From Casuarina equisetifolia (taxonomy: Eukaryota > Streptophyta > Magnoliopsida > Fagales > Casuarinaceae), in assembly GCA_028551475.1 (NCBI GenBank), contig CM052357.1, forward strand, positions 20,378,451 through 20,442,450: DNA of 64,000 bases, written 5' to 3'. Each line of letters opens with the position of its first letter. Position 1 is the first letter of the stretch. Shown here one piece after another: positions 50,352-62,128 of the stretch. The position numbers and the translations under genes are program-made. The notes below the pieces were generated by a model. It did not search any database, was not told where the DNA came from, and was given only the letters and a program-made list of their open reading frames with translations.

Positions 50352-52427
50352 AAATGCTGTAAAATCCTGAAGTTGTTGATGTGCATAGCAGACATTGTGA
50401 AATCCCCATCTCTTACGCAGGTTGTTCACACGGTCATCAAGAAGGACAAAACGGGAGGCTTAAAAGGTCTTCTATAGGTTTAGAAAATCATGTCTTCTGG
50501 GAAGATGGAAAGTAGAACAGAGATCGTTGTTCAAGGGTGACGCTTTAAGATGCGAATTTTTGGGTTTCATGAGGAATAATCCTGCAAAAGCCGGATTCCT
50601 TTGTTCTTCTGATAGAACTTACTAAAAAATAGAAGGGGAATGTTCTTTGTACTGGTTGGGGATGCTTTTCTTTTTCAGCTTTGGTTTGTCCTTGAATTAG
50701 AATGCTTCTTGACAGGCCCGGAAATTCTTTCTAAATGCTAGAATGTACAATTAATTCTTTTGGATGCTAAAATCCACAGCCCACAAGTAGCAAATTTTTA
50801 TTTATAGCAGATTCTTTCATGGATGAGAGGGCTCAAAATCACTTCCAAATCCTGCGGATGAAGCTTGAACGTGTAGTTGCATATAATCAAGGTAATATCA
50901 TCCGTTGAACAGCTATACATATCTCCAAGCAATGATTTTCGGCTTGATACGTATCCATAACATAAGCTAACTGGCCACCAGCGTATAAGATGCACGTCTT
51001 TTTCCAAGTGATTGCACAGAGCATTAACAATTAAGCACCACATTGACACGATCTGATTCTGCAGACCAAATTGATTCCCGTCATCCAAAACTGGATATTG
51101 TCGGATGCATTCTCAGATAAGCCAAACCAGATCTTCAAGGCCCAAGGATCCTGAAAATCTAGAGTCAGAATGGCCCGTCATGCAGCAGGTGAGATGGCTC
51201 TGCAATTGACCACTAGATTTCTCTGCTTGTAATTGTGGTCGAGGGTACTGTTTTGGTTCCTGGAAAGGACCTATACTAACCACTAACCCAATCACTCTCT
51301 TTTACTTTTTGGGTCGTTTCTAAGTATGTGACTTAATTCTTCAAGGGTGGGGTGTGGAATGCAGAAGACTTATGTAATAAATAATGCTTCCAAGAAGATA
51401 GATACAGCAGGGTTAATTATTCTCATGATTGGGTCACTAAACAGAAATTGTAACTTATCAGAGCATCCAGTTAATAAAGAGACTTGAGCTCATTTATCAG
51501 ATTTCAATATTATAAAAATAAAACACGAGTATAAATAAAATATATACTTATGACTTTATCTCGATTCTGCATTCAGATTTTTATTTATTCTTTTAGTCAT
51601 GTGCTTCAGATTTCAAGTATACCTTTTTTCTGACAGAGGAGAAAATCTAACAAAATTGGAATGATATAAGAAATAAGAAGGCAAATAAGTCTTACAATGC
51701 TAAGAAAGTTATTAAAAATCATACTTATAAAGTAATAAATTCTACTCCTTCTTAAATTGATTTATAAATTAGATATTTAACCTCTTAATATGGTATTAGA
51801 ATTCAAGATTCTCCTTTAATACTCTTAGGGGTTTTTCTTGGCTAAAGTCGGGCATTGCCCATGTAATGCAATACTATAATAATATGATAATTGACCACAT
51901 CATGAGGGGATATGTTAAGATTAGACAATAAGTTCTACATTATTAAAGAAGTTAGTAAAAATTCTACTTATATGAAAATGAGTAGAATTGAATTGAACAA
52001 TGGTCTTTTAATAATATTAGCTGGTCCAAATTCATTTAAATGGATGAATATGTCTGCATTATGCAAGGAAAATTAGAAGGAGGTGTTTTTGTGATTCGTA
52101 ATTAAACCAGAGCTAGAAAATTCAAATGACTGTTGGTCGTTGCCCCGCCCAAATACATCGCTCACTTAGAGGCAGAGGTTTCTGCTGACTTATTCTCCAC
52201 CAATTTTTTCAGTACAATCCCAGATGTCAATTTTGAGTTTTCCTCAACACCCATTTTTCTTCTTCAATCAGTGGTGTGGTTATGAATCTGGAATTTGCTT
52301 AATCAATTACCCGAGTTTCACCAAATCCTCCTTCCAGTGGCTTGAAACCATTTCAGGCAAGTTTCTCCTGATGAGTCCCTTGTGATATTCGCAGAGTGAT
52401 TTTATACTCAGATTCTTGGAAGAAAAA
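50352..52427. other. Intergenic region RIC-COBL
   Basis: Holds the RIC 3' region, unrecognised sequence to 51.6 kb, a probable TRIM-like element at about 51.66-52.03 kb, and the COBL leader. No further gene is recognised. Confidence 0.5.
51662..52030 (+). mobile_element. Probable diverged TRIM-like element
   Basis: A first repeat (about 51662-51788) and a second (from 51913) share the order TG..., 'aataagt.ttaca', 'taaagaagtta.taaaaat.ctacttata' and 'gtagaatt'-like words. Just after the first lies 'tggtattagaattc', a worn Met-tRNA primer site. Just before the second lies the purine tract 'gagggga'. The interior is about 110 bp without coding sequence. Similarity between repeats is modest and the right end is approximate. 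Confidence 0.5.
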
Positions 52428-54477
52428 ATGAATAGAGCATTAGGAGGGATAACATTCGTGTTTTTCTTGTTGTCTTTGAGTAAATCCCAAGACATTGACG
52501 ATGAAAAACCAGCTGCCCCGCCACCAGATGTAGAAAGCTGCAATGGGATCTTCTTGTCCTATGATTTCATCTCTCGGACGAAAGAATTTCCTCATTTGAA
52601 GAACGCAACAGCACAATCCTGGGCCTTCAATGCCACCGCAACGATATTGAATACTGGCACGCAGGAGCTCAAAGCATGGAAGATGTTTATCGGGTTTCAA
52701 CACGATGAGATTCTCGTTAGTGTTGGGGGAGCGGTTCTGATAGATGGCGATGATTTCCCGGCTCCTGTTGGGAATGGCAGCTACTTTTCAGGATCTCCGC
52801 AGGCTGATCTGATGACCTCCATCGACACCGCCGGCGATCTTAGCCAAATTCAGGTGATAGTTCAGATAAGTGGCACTCAGTTTGGGGTGAAGCCGCCTGG
52901 GGTTCCAATGCCTAAAACGATACGGCTTGCCAATGATGGATACCAATGCCCATCACCTCGTAGAAAAAGTAAGCACTTCATTGCTCTATTTCTTACCTAT
53001 ATATTTGATCAACTTCTTCTCTTCTACCAATTACCAATACTTTTGAGCGTTTTTCTCTTCGACAGAGAGATCTATGCATGTTTGCTGTCTTAGGAATCCG
53101 AAACTGAAGACCAAAACCAAAAAAACCAAGTTCTTACCACGCCAGGACGGAGATCTTACCATGTCCTATGATGTTATTCAAGCCTACGAAAATAATTATC
53201 TTGCTCAGGTAACTATGGAGAACAAGAACCATTTAGGACGTCTCGATCAATGGAACTTGACGTGGGAGTGGATGAGAGGGGAGTTTATATCCACAATGAG
53301 AGGAGCTTACACACGTAAGATAGACTATGCAGATTGCATTTATGGGTTGGCCGGACAATATTACGGCGACATGGATTTCTCAAAGGTCATGAATTGCCAG
53401 AAGAAGCCGATCATCGGTGACTTGCCCCCCGAAAAAGCAAACGATACGCAAGTAGGAAAGTTGCCCTACTGCTGCAGAAACGGTAGTCTTTTACCACCCA
53501 TCATGGACGCAAGCAAATCGAGGTCTGTTTTTCAAGTGCAGGTGTTTAAACTACCTCCTGATTTGAATCGGACAGCGATTTATCCTCCCGAGAAGTGGAA
53601 AATCGTTGGCATTCTTAACCCCGACTACAAATGCGGACCACCGCTAAGAGTGGATCCGACGGAATTTCCAGACCCCAGTGGGCTTCAGTCAATAACCACC
53701 GCAATTGGAAGTTGGCAAGTAGTCTGCAATATCACACGACCAACGAAAAGGAACTCTAGGTGCTGCGTCTCTTTCTCCTCCTACTACAATGACTCTGTTG
53801 TACCTTGCAATACATGCGCCTGTGGTTGTCCTGACAGTGAAAAGTGCAATCCGAATGCCTCTGCCATGTCTCTTCCTCCAGAAGCTCTTCTTGTACCCTT
53901 CGAGAATAGGACGGAGAAGGCCATAGCGTGGGCCAAAATAAAGCACTTGCACATCCCTAAGCCATTGCCTTGCGGTGACAATTGTGGAGTTAGCATAAAT
54001 TGGCATGTCTACTCCGACTACAAGAGTGGGTGGACGGCGCGCATGACTCTGTTCAATTGGGAAACAATTAACTTTGAGAACTGGTTCACCGCGGTTCAAA
54101 TGAAGAAAGCTTATCGAGGCTATGAAAACGTTTACTCTTTCAATGGGACGATGATTCCAGAGCTGAACCACACCATCTTCTTCCAAGGTTTACGGGGGTT
54201 GAATTATTTGGTGGGCATGACAAATGGATCAAATACAGGAAAAGATCATGGAATACCTGGGAAGCAACAATCTGTCATCTCCTTTACAAAGAAACACACC
54301 CGGGGTATCAAAGTAGCAAAAGGAGATGGGTTCCCTTCCAGGGTCCTCTTCAATGGGGAGGAATGCTCGCTTCCTACACATTTTCCTGTTGGATATGGAA
54401 ATCGGCATCACGTAAGTTTAGTTGAAGTAATTCTTCTGATACTCGTCACCTTGTTGCTGTTGCAAAATCACCATTGA
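52428..54477 (+). CDS. COBRA-like protein, long-form subgroup (COBL7/10-like)
   Basis: Two exons (52428-52968, 53066-54477; 97-bp intron) give 650 residues, the size of the long COBL subgroup. The order is: signal peptide (about 1-21), the subgroup's extra N-terminal domain (52.5-53.0 kb), and the COBRA domain starting around FLPRQDGDLTMSYDV. Aromatic and N-glycosylation-rich sequence follows, then the CCVS motif with the Cys-rich block CNTCACGC, and a hydrophobic C-terminal tail (LVEVILLILVTLLLL) typical of GPI attachment. COBLs are GPI-anchored wall proteins needed for cellulose deposition and oriented or tip growth. The acceptor at 53065 was chosen because it alone keeps phase; a later 'ttag' (53093) would break the frame. 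The start is the first real ATG (52428). Confidence 0.94.
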
Positions 54478-55018
54478 GAGGCAATTAGCTTTTGTTTAGC
54501 TCTCTCATCGTTTATGCTTTAGGAGATTACTCAAATAAACATTAAAAGCTAGAATCACTTGTAGAAAACAAGCTTCGATTTACTTCCATAGTTCAGATCT
54601 TAGTAAGTAATTTACAGAAGTATGTGTGGAATTTGTTAGAAGATGCAAAGGCTTAACCTAAAAGTTAGCTCAAGGATTGAAGGATTCTCTTTTTAATATA
54701 TACTCAATTTGTAAGAATGGACTCAGGCCTACCAAAACTCATGAGTAATAGTAAATAGTCCACGCCTTATATACTTGAGTCTTCGTTCTAATATGAAATA
54801 GGCTCTCTCTTAATACTAAGAGGGTTCTCTTTTTAATCAGAATTTTCATCACAAACTTGTGGAACGTTTGTATTAAACGAATGAGAAGTTCTCTTACAAT
54901 GGTTCAACTAGAACTAATGAAAATGCAAAGCAAAAGGCTTTGTGCCATTCACGAGTATAGGCTGCCTTTAGCTGATTCCCGATTCCTTCATGAAACGTTT
55001 TACTTAATATAAGGTATG
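54478..55018. other. 3' flank of COBL up to the copia insertion
   Basis: Contains the COBL 3' region with 'aaataaac' near 54533. Nothing else was recognised. Confidence 0.6.
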
Positions 55019-55408
55019 TGTTAGAAAACAAACCCGTGAATGTAAACTCACGGAATCTCTTAGGATCTCATTGCACACACAAAGAGAATAATATTAGTCA
55101 AGTAAAGAACACACAGAAATTACGAGGTTCGGGATAATCTTTACATCCTCGGCCTAAGGAGCAATTCTTCACTATGATGAGGAGAGCTTACAGTGCTTAT
55201 AGAAAAACCTCTGTTTTCTCTCAATTTCTCTCAACCTTATACCTAGGTTTCCCCATAAGGTTTCCTTTTATACAAGTACCAAGGAAACCCAAATAGAATA
55301 GGACTAAGAGACCTAAATAGAATAAGATTGGGAAACCCTTATAAACTACCCATAATACAAATATGGTAGTTACATAATTACCCTTACTAATTTACTCCAA
55401 ACCTAATA
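55019..55408 (-). repeat. 3' LTR of the 5.8-kb copia element
   Basis: 390 bp; plus-strand edges are tgttag and cctaata. Paired with 60402-60787. Confidence 0.93.
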
Positions 55409-55485
55409 ATTTCTCCCTTTTGGAGTAACATTAGTGCAACATCCCTACACCATAAGAGAAAGAACATTGCTCCCTAGACTTGACT

Positions 55486-58400
55486 CTACTTGAAGTCTAT
55501 TTCAACAACCCGTTGACAAATCTCTAGCTTGTCTCTTGTCAGCAGCTTCATCAACATATCTACTCCATTATCATCAGTGTGAATCTTCACAAGATTTAAT
55601 TGCTTGGATTCTAATACATCTCTAATCCAATGATATCTGACACCAATGTGCTTAGACCTTGAATGAGATGACGTGTTCTTACTAAGGCAGATGGAGCTTT
55701 GGTAGTCACTATAAGGGATAACCATTCCTTGTTTTATGCCAAGTTCTTAAAGAAACGTTTTCATCCACAGAACTTCTTTTCCACCCTTAGTGATTGCTAT
55801 ATACTCTGCTTCTGTTGTAGACAAAGTAACATAATCTTGTAGCCTAGACTGCCATGAAACTGCTTCCCCTGTGAAGGTGAGCATGTACCCTGTTGTAGAT
55901 CTCCTCCCATCATGGTCACCAGCCATATCTGCATCTGTGTATCCAACCAATATAGGCTCATCATTACTAAAATACAAACACAACTTAGGAGTTCCTTTAA
56001 GGTACCTGAGTATTCACTTCACAACTTCCCAATGCATTTTTCTAGGATCTGAAAGAAAATGACTAACTACTCCAACTGCATGAGCAATATCTGGTTTAGT
56101 GCTTATTGCAGCATACATCAAGCTACCAACCACAGATACGTAAGGTGTTTTCTTCATATACTCAACATCACTCTTACTTTCAGGCTTCTGTTCCTTACTC
56201 AGCTTGAAATGACTTGCAAGTGGAGTACTTACTGCTTTTGCCTTGTCCATGTCAAATCTCTGAAATATCTTTTCTATATACTTCTCCTGAGATAGCCATA
56301 ACTTTCCATATTCTCTGTCGCGTTTAACTTCCATACCAAGAATTCGTTTTAACGGTCCTAAATCTTTCATCGTGAAAGACTTGCCTAAATCCTTTTTTAG
56401 CTCAGCAATCTTTTTAATATCCTGGCCAACAATCAACATATTATCAACATATAGGAGTAGGATGACAAAATCACCACCTGGAAAGTATTTCACAAACACA
56501 CAATGATCTGAGCTAGTCTTGTTATAACCGTGTTGTAACATGGATGACTCAAACTTCTTGTACCATTGACGAGGTGCTTGTTTTAGACCATACAAGCTTT
56601 TCTTCAGTCGACATACAAGATTCTCCTTACTTTTCTCTATGAAGCCATCAAGTTGCTCCATATAAATCTTTTCCTCCAAGTCTCCATGAAGGAATGCAGT
56701 CTTCACATCAAGTTGTTCTACCTCCAAGTTCAATCTAGCAGCCAAACCATGAATAACTCTGATTGAAGACATCCTCACCACATGAGAGAAAATCTCTTCA
56801 AAGTTAATACCTTTCTTCTGACCATAACCCTTCACAACTAACCGCGCCTTATACCCTGGTAGTGGATTATTCTCTTCTGACTTCAACTTGTACACCCATT
56901 TATTTTTAAGTGTTCTCCTACCTTTAAGCAATGTCACAAAATCATAAGTGTGGTTTTCCTACAAGGAATTCATCTTTTCTCACATAGCTTTCTTTCACTC
57001 TTTCTTATGCTCACATTCATTAGCTTCCTCATAACATTGCGGTTCTCCCCCATGAGTTAGCATCAAGTACTCATGTGATGGATATTTCATTGAAGTTTGA
57101 CGCTCTTTACTAGATATTCTCACTAGGGCTGGGTTGATGACTCAACTGAATGATTATCAACATGTCCTTCAAATTCTTCAACAATTGGAGTTTCAGGAAC
57201 TTCTTCATTTACTACATCCTCAAGTGACTCTTCCTGTGTAGTTTCCCCTTCATGTGCACTTACTGGGGAAGAAGAAGGTGAGATTATATCCTTAAGATTT
57301 TCATTAACAACTCTTGGCTTTTTAGTCTTCTGAAGATCTTCAATAGTCTAATCTTCAAAGAAGATAACATCTTTACTTCTAATCAGTTTCTTTGCAACTG
57401 GATCCCACAATCTGTATTAAAAAGCATCATGTCCATAGCCCAAGAAGATGCAATCTCAAGCTTTATCATCAAGCTTGTTCCTCTCATCCTTAGGAATGTG
57501 AACAAACACCCTACAACCAAATACTCTCAAGTGCTTGAAAGAAACCTCCTTGTTAGTCCATACTCTCTCAGGTAGATCACCTTCTAATGGAATTGAAGGA
57601 GACATGTTAATAAGATCTATTGCAATACACATAACTTCACCCCAAAATGACTGAGATAATCTAGAATGTGAAAGCATACACTTGATTCTCTTAACAATAG
57701 TTCTGTTCATCCATTCTGTAACTCCATTATTCTCTAAAGTTTTAGGAACTGTCTTTTCAAGCCTGATACCCTGAGTTTTGCAATATTCTTTAAAAGGCCC
57801 TTTGTATTCACCTCCATTATCTGCACGGACGCATTTTAGTTTTCTTCTAGTTGCTCTCTCAATCATAGCATAAAACTGTTTGAAGACCTCTAAAATTTGA
57901 TCCTTAGTCTTCAGTACATAAGCCCATACCTTTCTAAAATGTTCATCAATGAAGGTAATAAAATACATAGCACTACCAAAAGTTTTCACCTTTAACATAC
58001 ACACATCTGAATGAATCAAATCAAGAACATGTTTTCTTCTAGACGGGGATCCTCTCCGAAATGAGACTTTACGTTGCTTTCCAACTAAGCAATGATCACA
58101 AGGCTTCAACTGCAAATTAGTACCACTGACTCCTGATATGATTTTGTTCCTTATCAAATGCTGAAGTCCCTTTTCACTGAGATGTCCAAGTCGCTTGTGC
58201 CATAGTTTCATGTGATTATCTTCCACCACATTTACCTTGCCTTTCTAAATACTAGCTTCAATCTTGTAGAGAGTATTGACCTTTTGCCTTTTTGCAAGTA
58301 TAAGAGAACCTCTACTAAATTTCTATTTACTGCCACCAAAATAGTTATCATATCCCTCATCATCAAGGATGCCAGTAGAGATCAAGTTGAAACAAATCTC

Positions 58401-59508
58401 AGGGACATGTCTGACATTCTTCAGAACTAGCTTACATCCAACACTAGTTCCACGACTACATCTCCAATGCCAACTATCTTTGCCTATGCATTATTTCCCA
58501 AGCTAGCACACCCAAAATCACCATTTGAATAAGATGTGAAAAACCTTTCATGTAGGGTAACATGAAAGACGCACCTGTGTCAACAATCCAAGATGAAATC
58601 TGACATGAGATGTTGATCTGAGAATCACAAAAGATCATAATATCCCCAATACTGGATGTAGTTGCCACTGTATCTTTTTCAACTTCCTTTTCTTAATTCC
58701 TTAATTCTTTTTCCTTAAGTATTATGTAGTCTCTCTTATAATGACCAAACTTACCACAATGATAGCACTTGACATCTTTTCTCAAACGTGAGACTCCACG
58801 TGATCTATCACAATTTGGTGCTCTACTCTTGCTTCTACCTCTACTCTTGCTTCTGTCTTTATTTCTGTATACATATTTGTTTCTCCCCCTCCTTTCTGTA
58901 ACCAATACTTCTATATGTCCATATGCTCCTTACTCAATTATTCTGATTTCTTCATTAAGCAAACCTTCATGGACTAACTTCATACTCATAATGCCACCCG
59001 GAGCTGAGTTTGTGAGAGTGACTACCAATGTTTGCCAGTTATCAGGTAAGTTACTTAACAATAACATTGCCTGTAATTCATCTTCTAGAACAATCTTTGC
59101 CGTCGTTAACTGATTCACCAAAGACTTAAACTCACTCAAGAACTCTATCATTGGTTGTCTTACCTTGTACTTCAAGTTAATTAATCTCTTGAGTAAGGAA
59201 ACCTTATTTTGAGGGGTCTTGCGTTCATAGAGAGCTTCAAGCTTCTTCCATAACTCACTAGTTTTAATTTCATGTGCAATATGGTGATAAATATTGTCCT
59301 CAACAAATTGTCTAATTTGAGAGATAATTTTCTTATTCAACTTCTCTCACTCTTTATCAATCAGCTTCTTAGGCCTAGTAGAATCTCCTTCCACAGCATC
59401 ATACAGATCTCTACTAATCAAGTAATCTTTTATCCACGGCTTCTAAGTTTGGAAATTTGATGAATTTAACATGGTCATACCTTTACCAGAAGTATTCATA
59501 TCATCCAT
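55486..59508 (-). pseudogene. Copia gag-pol of the 5.8-kb element
   Basis: The gag ATG is at 59508. Gag (LVNQLTTAKIVLEDELQAMLLLSNLP) is followed by a zinc knuckle CYHCGKFGHYKRDY, whose last Cys is replaced by Tyr (58.75 kb), and protease WIVDTGAS (58.59 kb). The pre-integrase is LWHKRLGHLSEKG. Integrase has DLIHSD and RADNGGEYKGPF...N.GVTEWMNRT; the usual E is present. Reverse transcriptase has VKTAFLHGDLEE and LLYVDNMLIV, with the YVDD motif's second Asp changed to Asn. RNase H has DADMAGDHDGRRSTTGY and SLSTTEAEY-like TLSTTEAEY, ending near 55486. In-frame stops (for example near 59345, 58929, 58692) and frameshifts break it. Domains are otherwise complete, so inactivation is fairly recent compared with the relics at 4.5-17.3 kb. 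Confidence 0.9.
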
Positions 59509-59714
59509 CACAACAAAATAAACTCCTTTTTGATTTCCCCTCAAATAGAAATCAAAAGTGCAAAATTGCCAAAATTCCCTCAACAAATGCTAATCAAATT
59601 GACCAAAATACCCCTATGATTATGCCCAAAAACAGTCAAATATTTCTAAAAAATCACAGAAAAATACTGTAAAAATCGACACAAAAATCACATGAAAAAT
59701 TCTGTCCAGTCAAA

Positions 59715-59935
59715 GTCAACGATCAATGATCAAAGTCAACAGTCAACGATCAACGGTCAAAGTCAACGCTTGGTCGGTCAACAGACAGCTGGACCGGGTT
59801 GACAAATTGGGTCTGGATCTGGGCTGGGCCAGGTCTTCGGATCTGGTCAACGGTCAACGGTCAATAGGTCAAACTTTGACTAGGTCAACTTTGGGTCAAA
59901 CTTTGACTAGGTCAACTTTGGGTCAACAGAACCCA
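59715..59935 (-). repeat. GGTCAA/TTGACC-rich array in copia leader
   Basis: About 18 copies of the W-box core (TTGAC, or GTCAA on the plus strand) lie in roughly 220 bp. They include a near-perfect 27-bp tandem pair (59867-59893 and 59894-59920, starting 'ggtcaaactttgac'). The array lies in the untranslated leader between primer site and gag. W-box cores are known binding sites for WRKY factors; any regulatory effect here is inference. Confidence 0.8.
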
Positions 59936-60386
59936 TTTTTGTTGTTGCAACTACCTTTCTCCTCCAATTACTGCCATTCCAAAGCGGTTTCTGATGAAAC
60001 AAGAACAAAATCAATAGATCGACTTCCAATGAGTCTATAAAGCTTAATCGCTCCACGAAACGCTCAAACGAAAGAGAAATCGCAATTCCCCTTTTCAGGC
60101 TCACAGGTTCAACACAACCTGCAACACTCCAATTGATTTTCCAACCACAAAGAAGTCAAAAATCATACAGATGAAGGCTAGAGAAGAAAATCCATACCTC
60201 AAATGTCGATTTTAGCTTCTCCCTCCGTGCGTTACACACCAAGTGTTCGATAAAAGGGTTCGTGGAACAAAGCCTTTGTTGACAGCTTCCTTCTTGTGTG
60301 CGGTGTGCTAAATACACATTAAAACAATCGTTCTTCCACTAACTGCCTGACAAAGAATGAGCCTTGGCCCTAATTTAGGAATTTAG

Positions 60387-60398
60387 GCTCTGATACCA
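60387..60398 (-). other. tRNA-Met primer-binding site of copia element
   Basis: The minus strand reads TGGTATCAGAGC, an exact match, three nucleotides inside the 5' LTR. Confidence 0.93.
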
Positions 60399-60401
60399 AT
60401 T

Positions 60402-60787
60402 TGTTAGAAAACAAACCCGTGAATCTAATCTTACGGAATCTCTCAGGATCTCACCGCACACACAAAGAGAATATTAGTCAAGTAAAGAACACACAGAAAT
60501 TACGAGGTTCGGGATAATCCATACATCCCCGGCCTAAGGAGCAATTCTCATTATGATGAGGAGGGCTTACAGTGCTTATAGAAAAACCTCTGTTTTTTCT
60601 CAATCACTCTCAACCTCATACCTAGGTTTTTCCATAAGGTTTCCTTTTACACAAATACTAAGGAAACCAAAATAGAATAGGACTAGGAGACCTAAATAGA
60701 ATAAGATTGGGAAACCTTTATAAACTACCCATAATACAAATATAGTAGTTACATAATTACCCTTACTAATTTATTCCAAACCTAATA
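60402..60787 (-). repeat. 5' LTR of the 5.8-kb copia element
   Basis: 386 bp; on the element strand it starts TATTAGG and ends CTAACA. It is the upstream LTR and should hold the element's promoter. Confidence 0.93.
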
Positions 60788-61570
60788 GTACGTAAGTCTG
60801 TCCCTAGATGCACCACATGGAAAAACCAAAGTCTATTGGCTGAGTCTACAACTACTGCCCATGAGGTCCAATTTCCCAGCCCTGAAGGCGTATGAGCGTA
60901 CACGCTGCCCCTTCACGCAATGTAATCCAAAATCATCCTGCCCGTCTTGTTCGATCATGATGAGAGTCTGCAAGTCAAAGCGGTAACCATTCGGTGAATA
61001 AAAAACTAGCCGTCCACCCTCGTCCTAAGCTGCCATGTCAAGCCATTGATGGCCGTCCACCAAGCTCCAAAAGTCCACGTCGGGCTACCTATGTGACAGA
61101 TACTGGACATAGGAACTTCCATATAGACTCCTATCCCCACTTTTAAGACTAGAATGGCTCGGAATGACCCACTAACCGAGAGTAAAAAATGGCCTGTATT
61201 TTACACTATTATTTTCTCTTGTACAGTCGTGAAATTGCTTGATGTTCACAAAAAGTGGCAGGGTTCGTGGGCTTCTGAAAACGTGTTTCCTTGTATTGTC
61301 TGACTCTCGGCGCTTCCGGACAAGTCCCATATTACAAATCGGTTGGCTATGCAAATGGTTGCCTAGTCCGTCAACTCAGCAGGCCGATCTAACGCGATGT
61401 GTCTGCAAAAACAACCACCAAAGATCCTTTCGTTTGAAGTACGGACACTTCAATCTTTATTTTGTTTTTTCAAACAAAACCACCTCGTAAGAATCACTCG
61501 GTTCACCTCGATATAGTAGTTTCCGACATTTTGTAATTCCAATATTCAGACCACTCTGCCACAAAATATC
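60788..61570. other. Upstream region of LEA-2 gene
   Basis: No gene or repeat recognised; probable promoter and leader of the LEA-2 gene. Confidence 0.55.
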
Positions 61571-62128
61571 ATGAAGAGAAGCCTGAAAATCTGTTTTGGT
61601 GTCACAGCTACTCTCCTAATCATTTGCGTGGTAGTTTTTCTTGCGTTGTTCTTCACCATTCTCAAGCCTAAACAACCCCAGGTAACCTCTCAGCCTATAA
61701 GCCTCGAAAACTTCATATTAGTGTTTTCCCCAGTGATCACACTAAATATAACCTTCGGCATCCTGGTTACGGTAGATAATCAGAACTATGCAAGCTTCAA
61801 GTACGAGAACAGCACGGCTTATGTTCGTTATCATGGAGACTTCGTGGCTGAAGCTCCGATAGAAGATGACACAATTCCGGCGCGCAAGAAACATGATATA
61901 AGGACTTCCCTCACTATTTTAGCAGATCGGGTGCTGACGAATCCGAATTTTCCAGACGACGTTAATTCTGGGATCATGAATTTTACTTCTACGACCACGT
62001 TGCATGGGAAAGTCAGCTTACTTAATCTGTTCAAGCTAAAAGGCACCAGTAATTGCACATGTGACACCTCCATCTTCACCGTAAACGAAAGCGCTGTTAC
62101 ATCTTGCAGAACGACGTTCAGCGTATAA
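61571..62128 (+). CDS. LEA-2 / NDR1-HIN1-like membrane protein
   Basis: Intronless, 185 residues. A short basic tail and one membrane span (about 8-31, VTATLLIICVVVFLALFF) are followed by an extracytosolic LEA-2 domain with the family order. That order is LENF/LNITFGILVTVDNQNYASFKYENSTAYVRYHGDFVAEAPI at about 47-97, DIRTSLTILADRVL, and a C-terminal half with two Cys (CTCDTS) and several N-glycosylation sites. Members of this family (late embryogenesis abundant, hydroxyproline-rich glycoprotein group, NHL proteins) sit at the plasma membrane and are linked to stress or defence responses; the exact role is unknown. The ATG at 61571 begins the basic tail. A candidate poly(A) signal (aataaa) lies near 62427. 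Confidence 0.9.
   Translation: MKRSLKICFGVTATLLIICVVVFLALFFTILKPKQPQVTSQPISLENFILVFSPVITLNITFGILVTVDNQNYASFKYENSTAYVRYHGDFVAEAPIEDDTIPARKKHDIRTSLTILADRVLTNPNFPDDVNSGIMNFTSTTTLHGKVSLLNLFKLKGTSNCTCDTSIFTVNESAVTSCRTTFSV

Larger units (their letters stand above)
55019..60787 (-). mobile_element. Ty1/copia retrotransposon, full structure, inactivated
   Basis: 5,769 bp with LTRs of 390 bp (55019-55408) and 386 bp (60402-60787). On the minus strand: 5' LTR, spacer att, perfect Met-tRNA primer site (60387-60398), a long leader (about 59509-60386), gag-pol, a purine tract (AAAAGGGAGAAAT beside 55408), and 3' LTR. The LTRs differ at roughly 27 positions plus two small indels by eye (about 93% identity). 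Flanking 5-mers GTATG (55014-55018) and GTACG (60788-60792) form a target duplication with one mismatch. On the element strand the LTR starts TA rather than TG and ends CA, the same in both copies. It sits between COBL and LEA-2 and interrupts no recognised gene. Confidence 0.93.

Noticed and set aside
52416..52427. COBL start four codons upstream of 52428
   Set aside because: That position is TTG, not ATG; 52428 is the first true ATG before the signal peptide.
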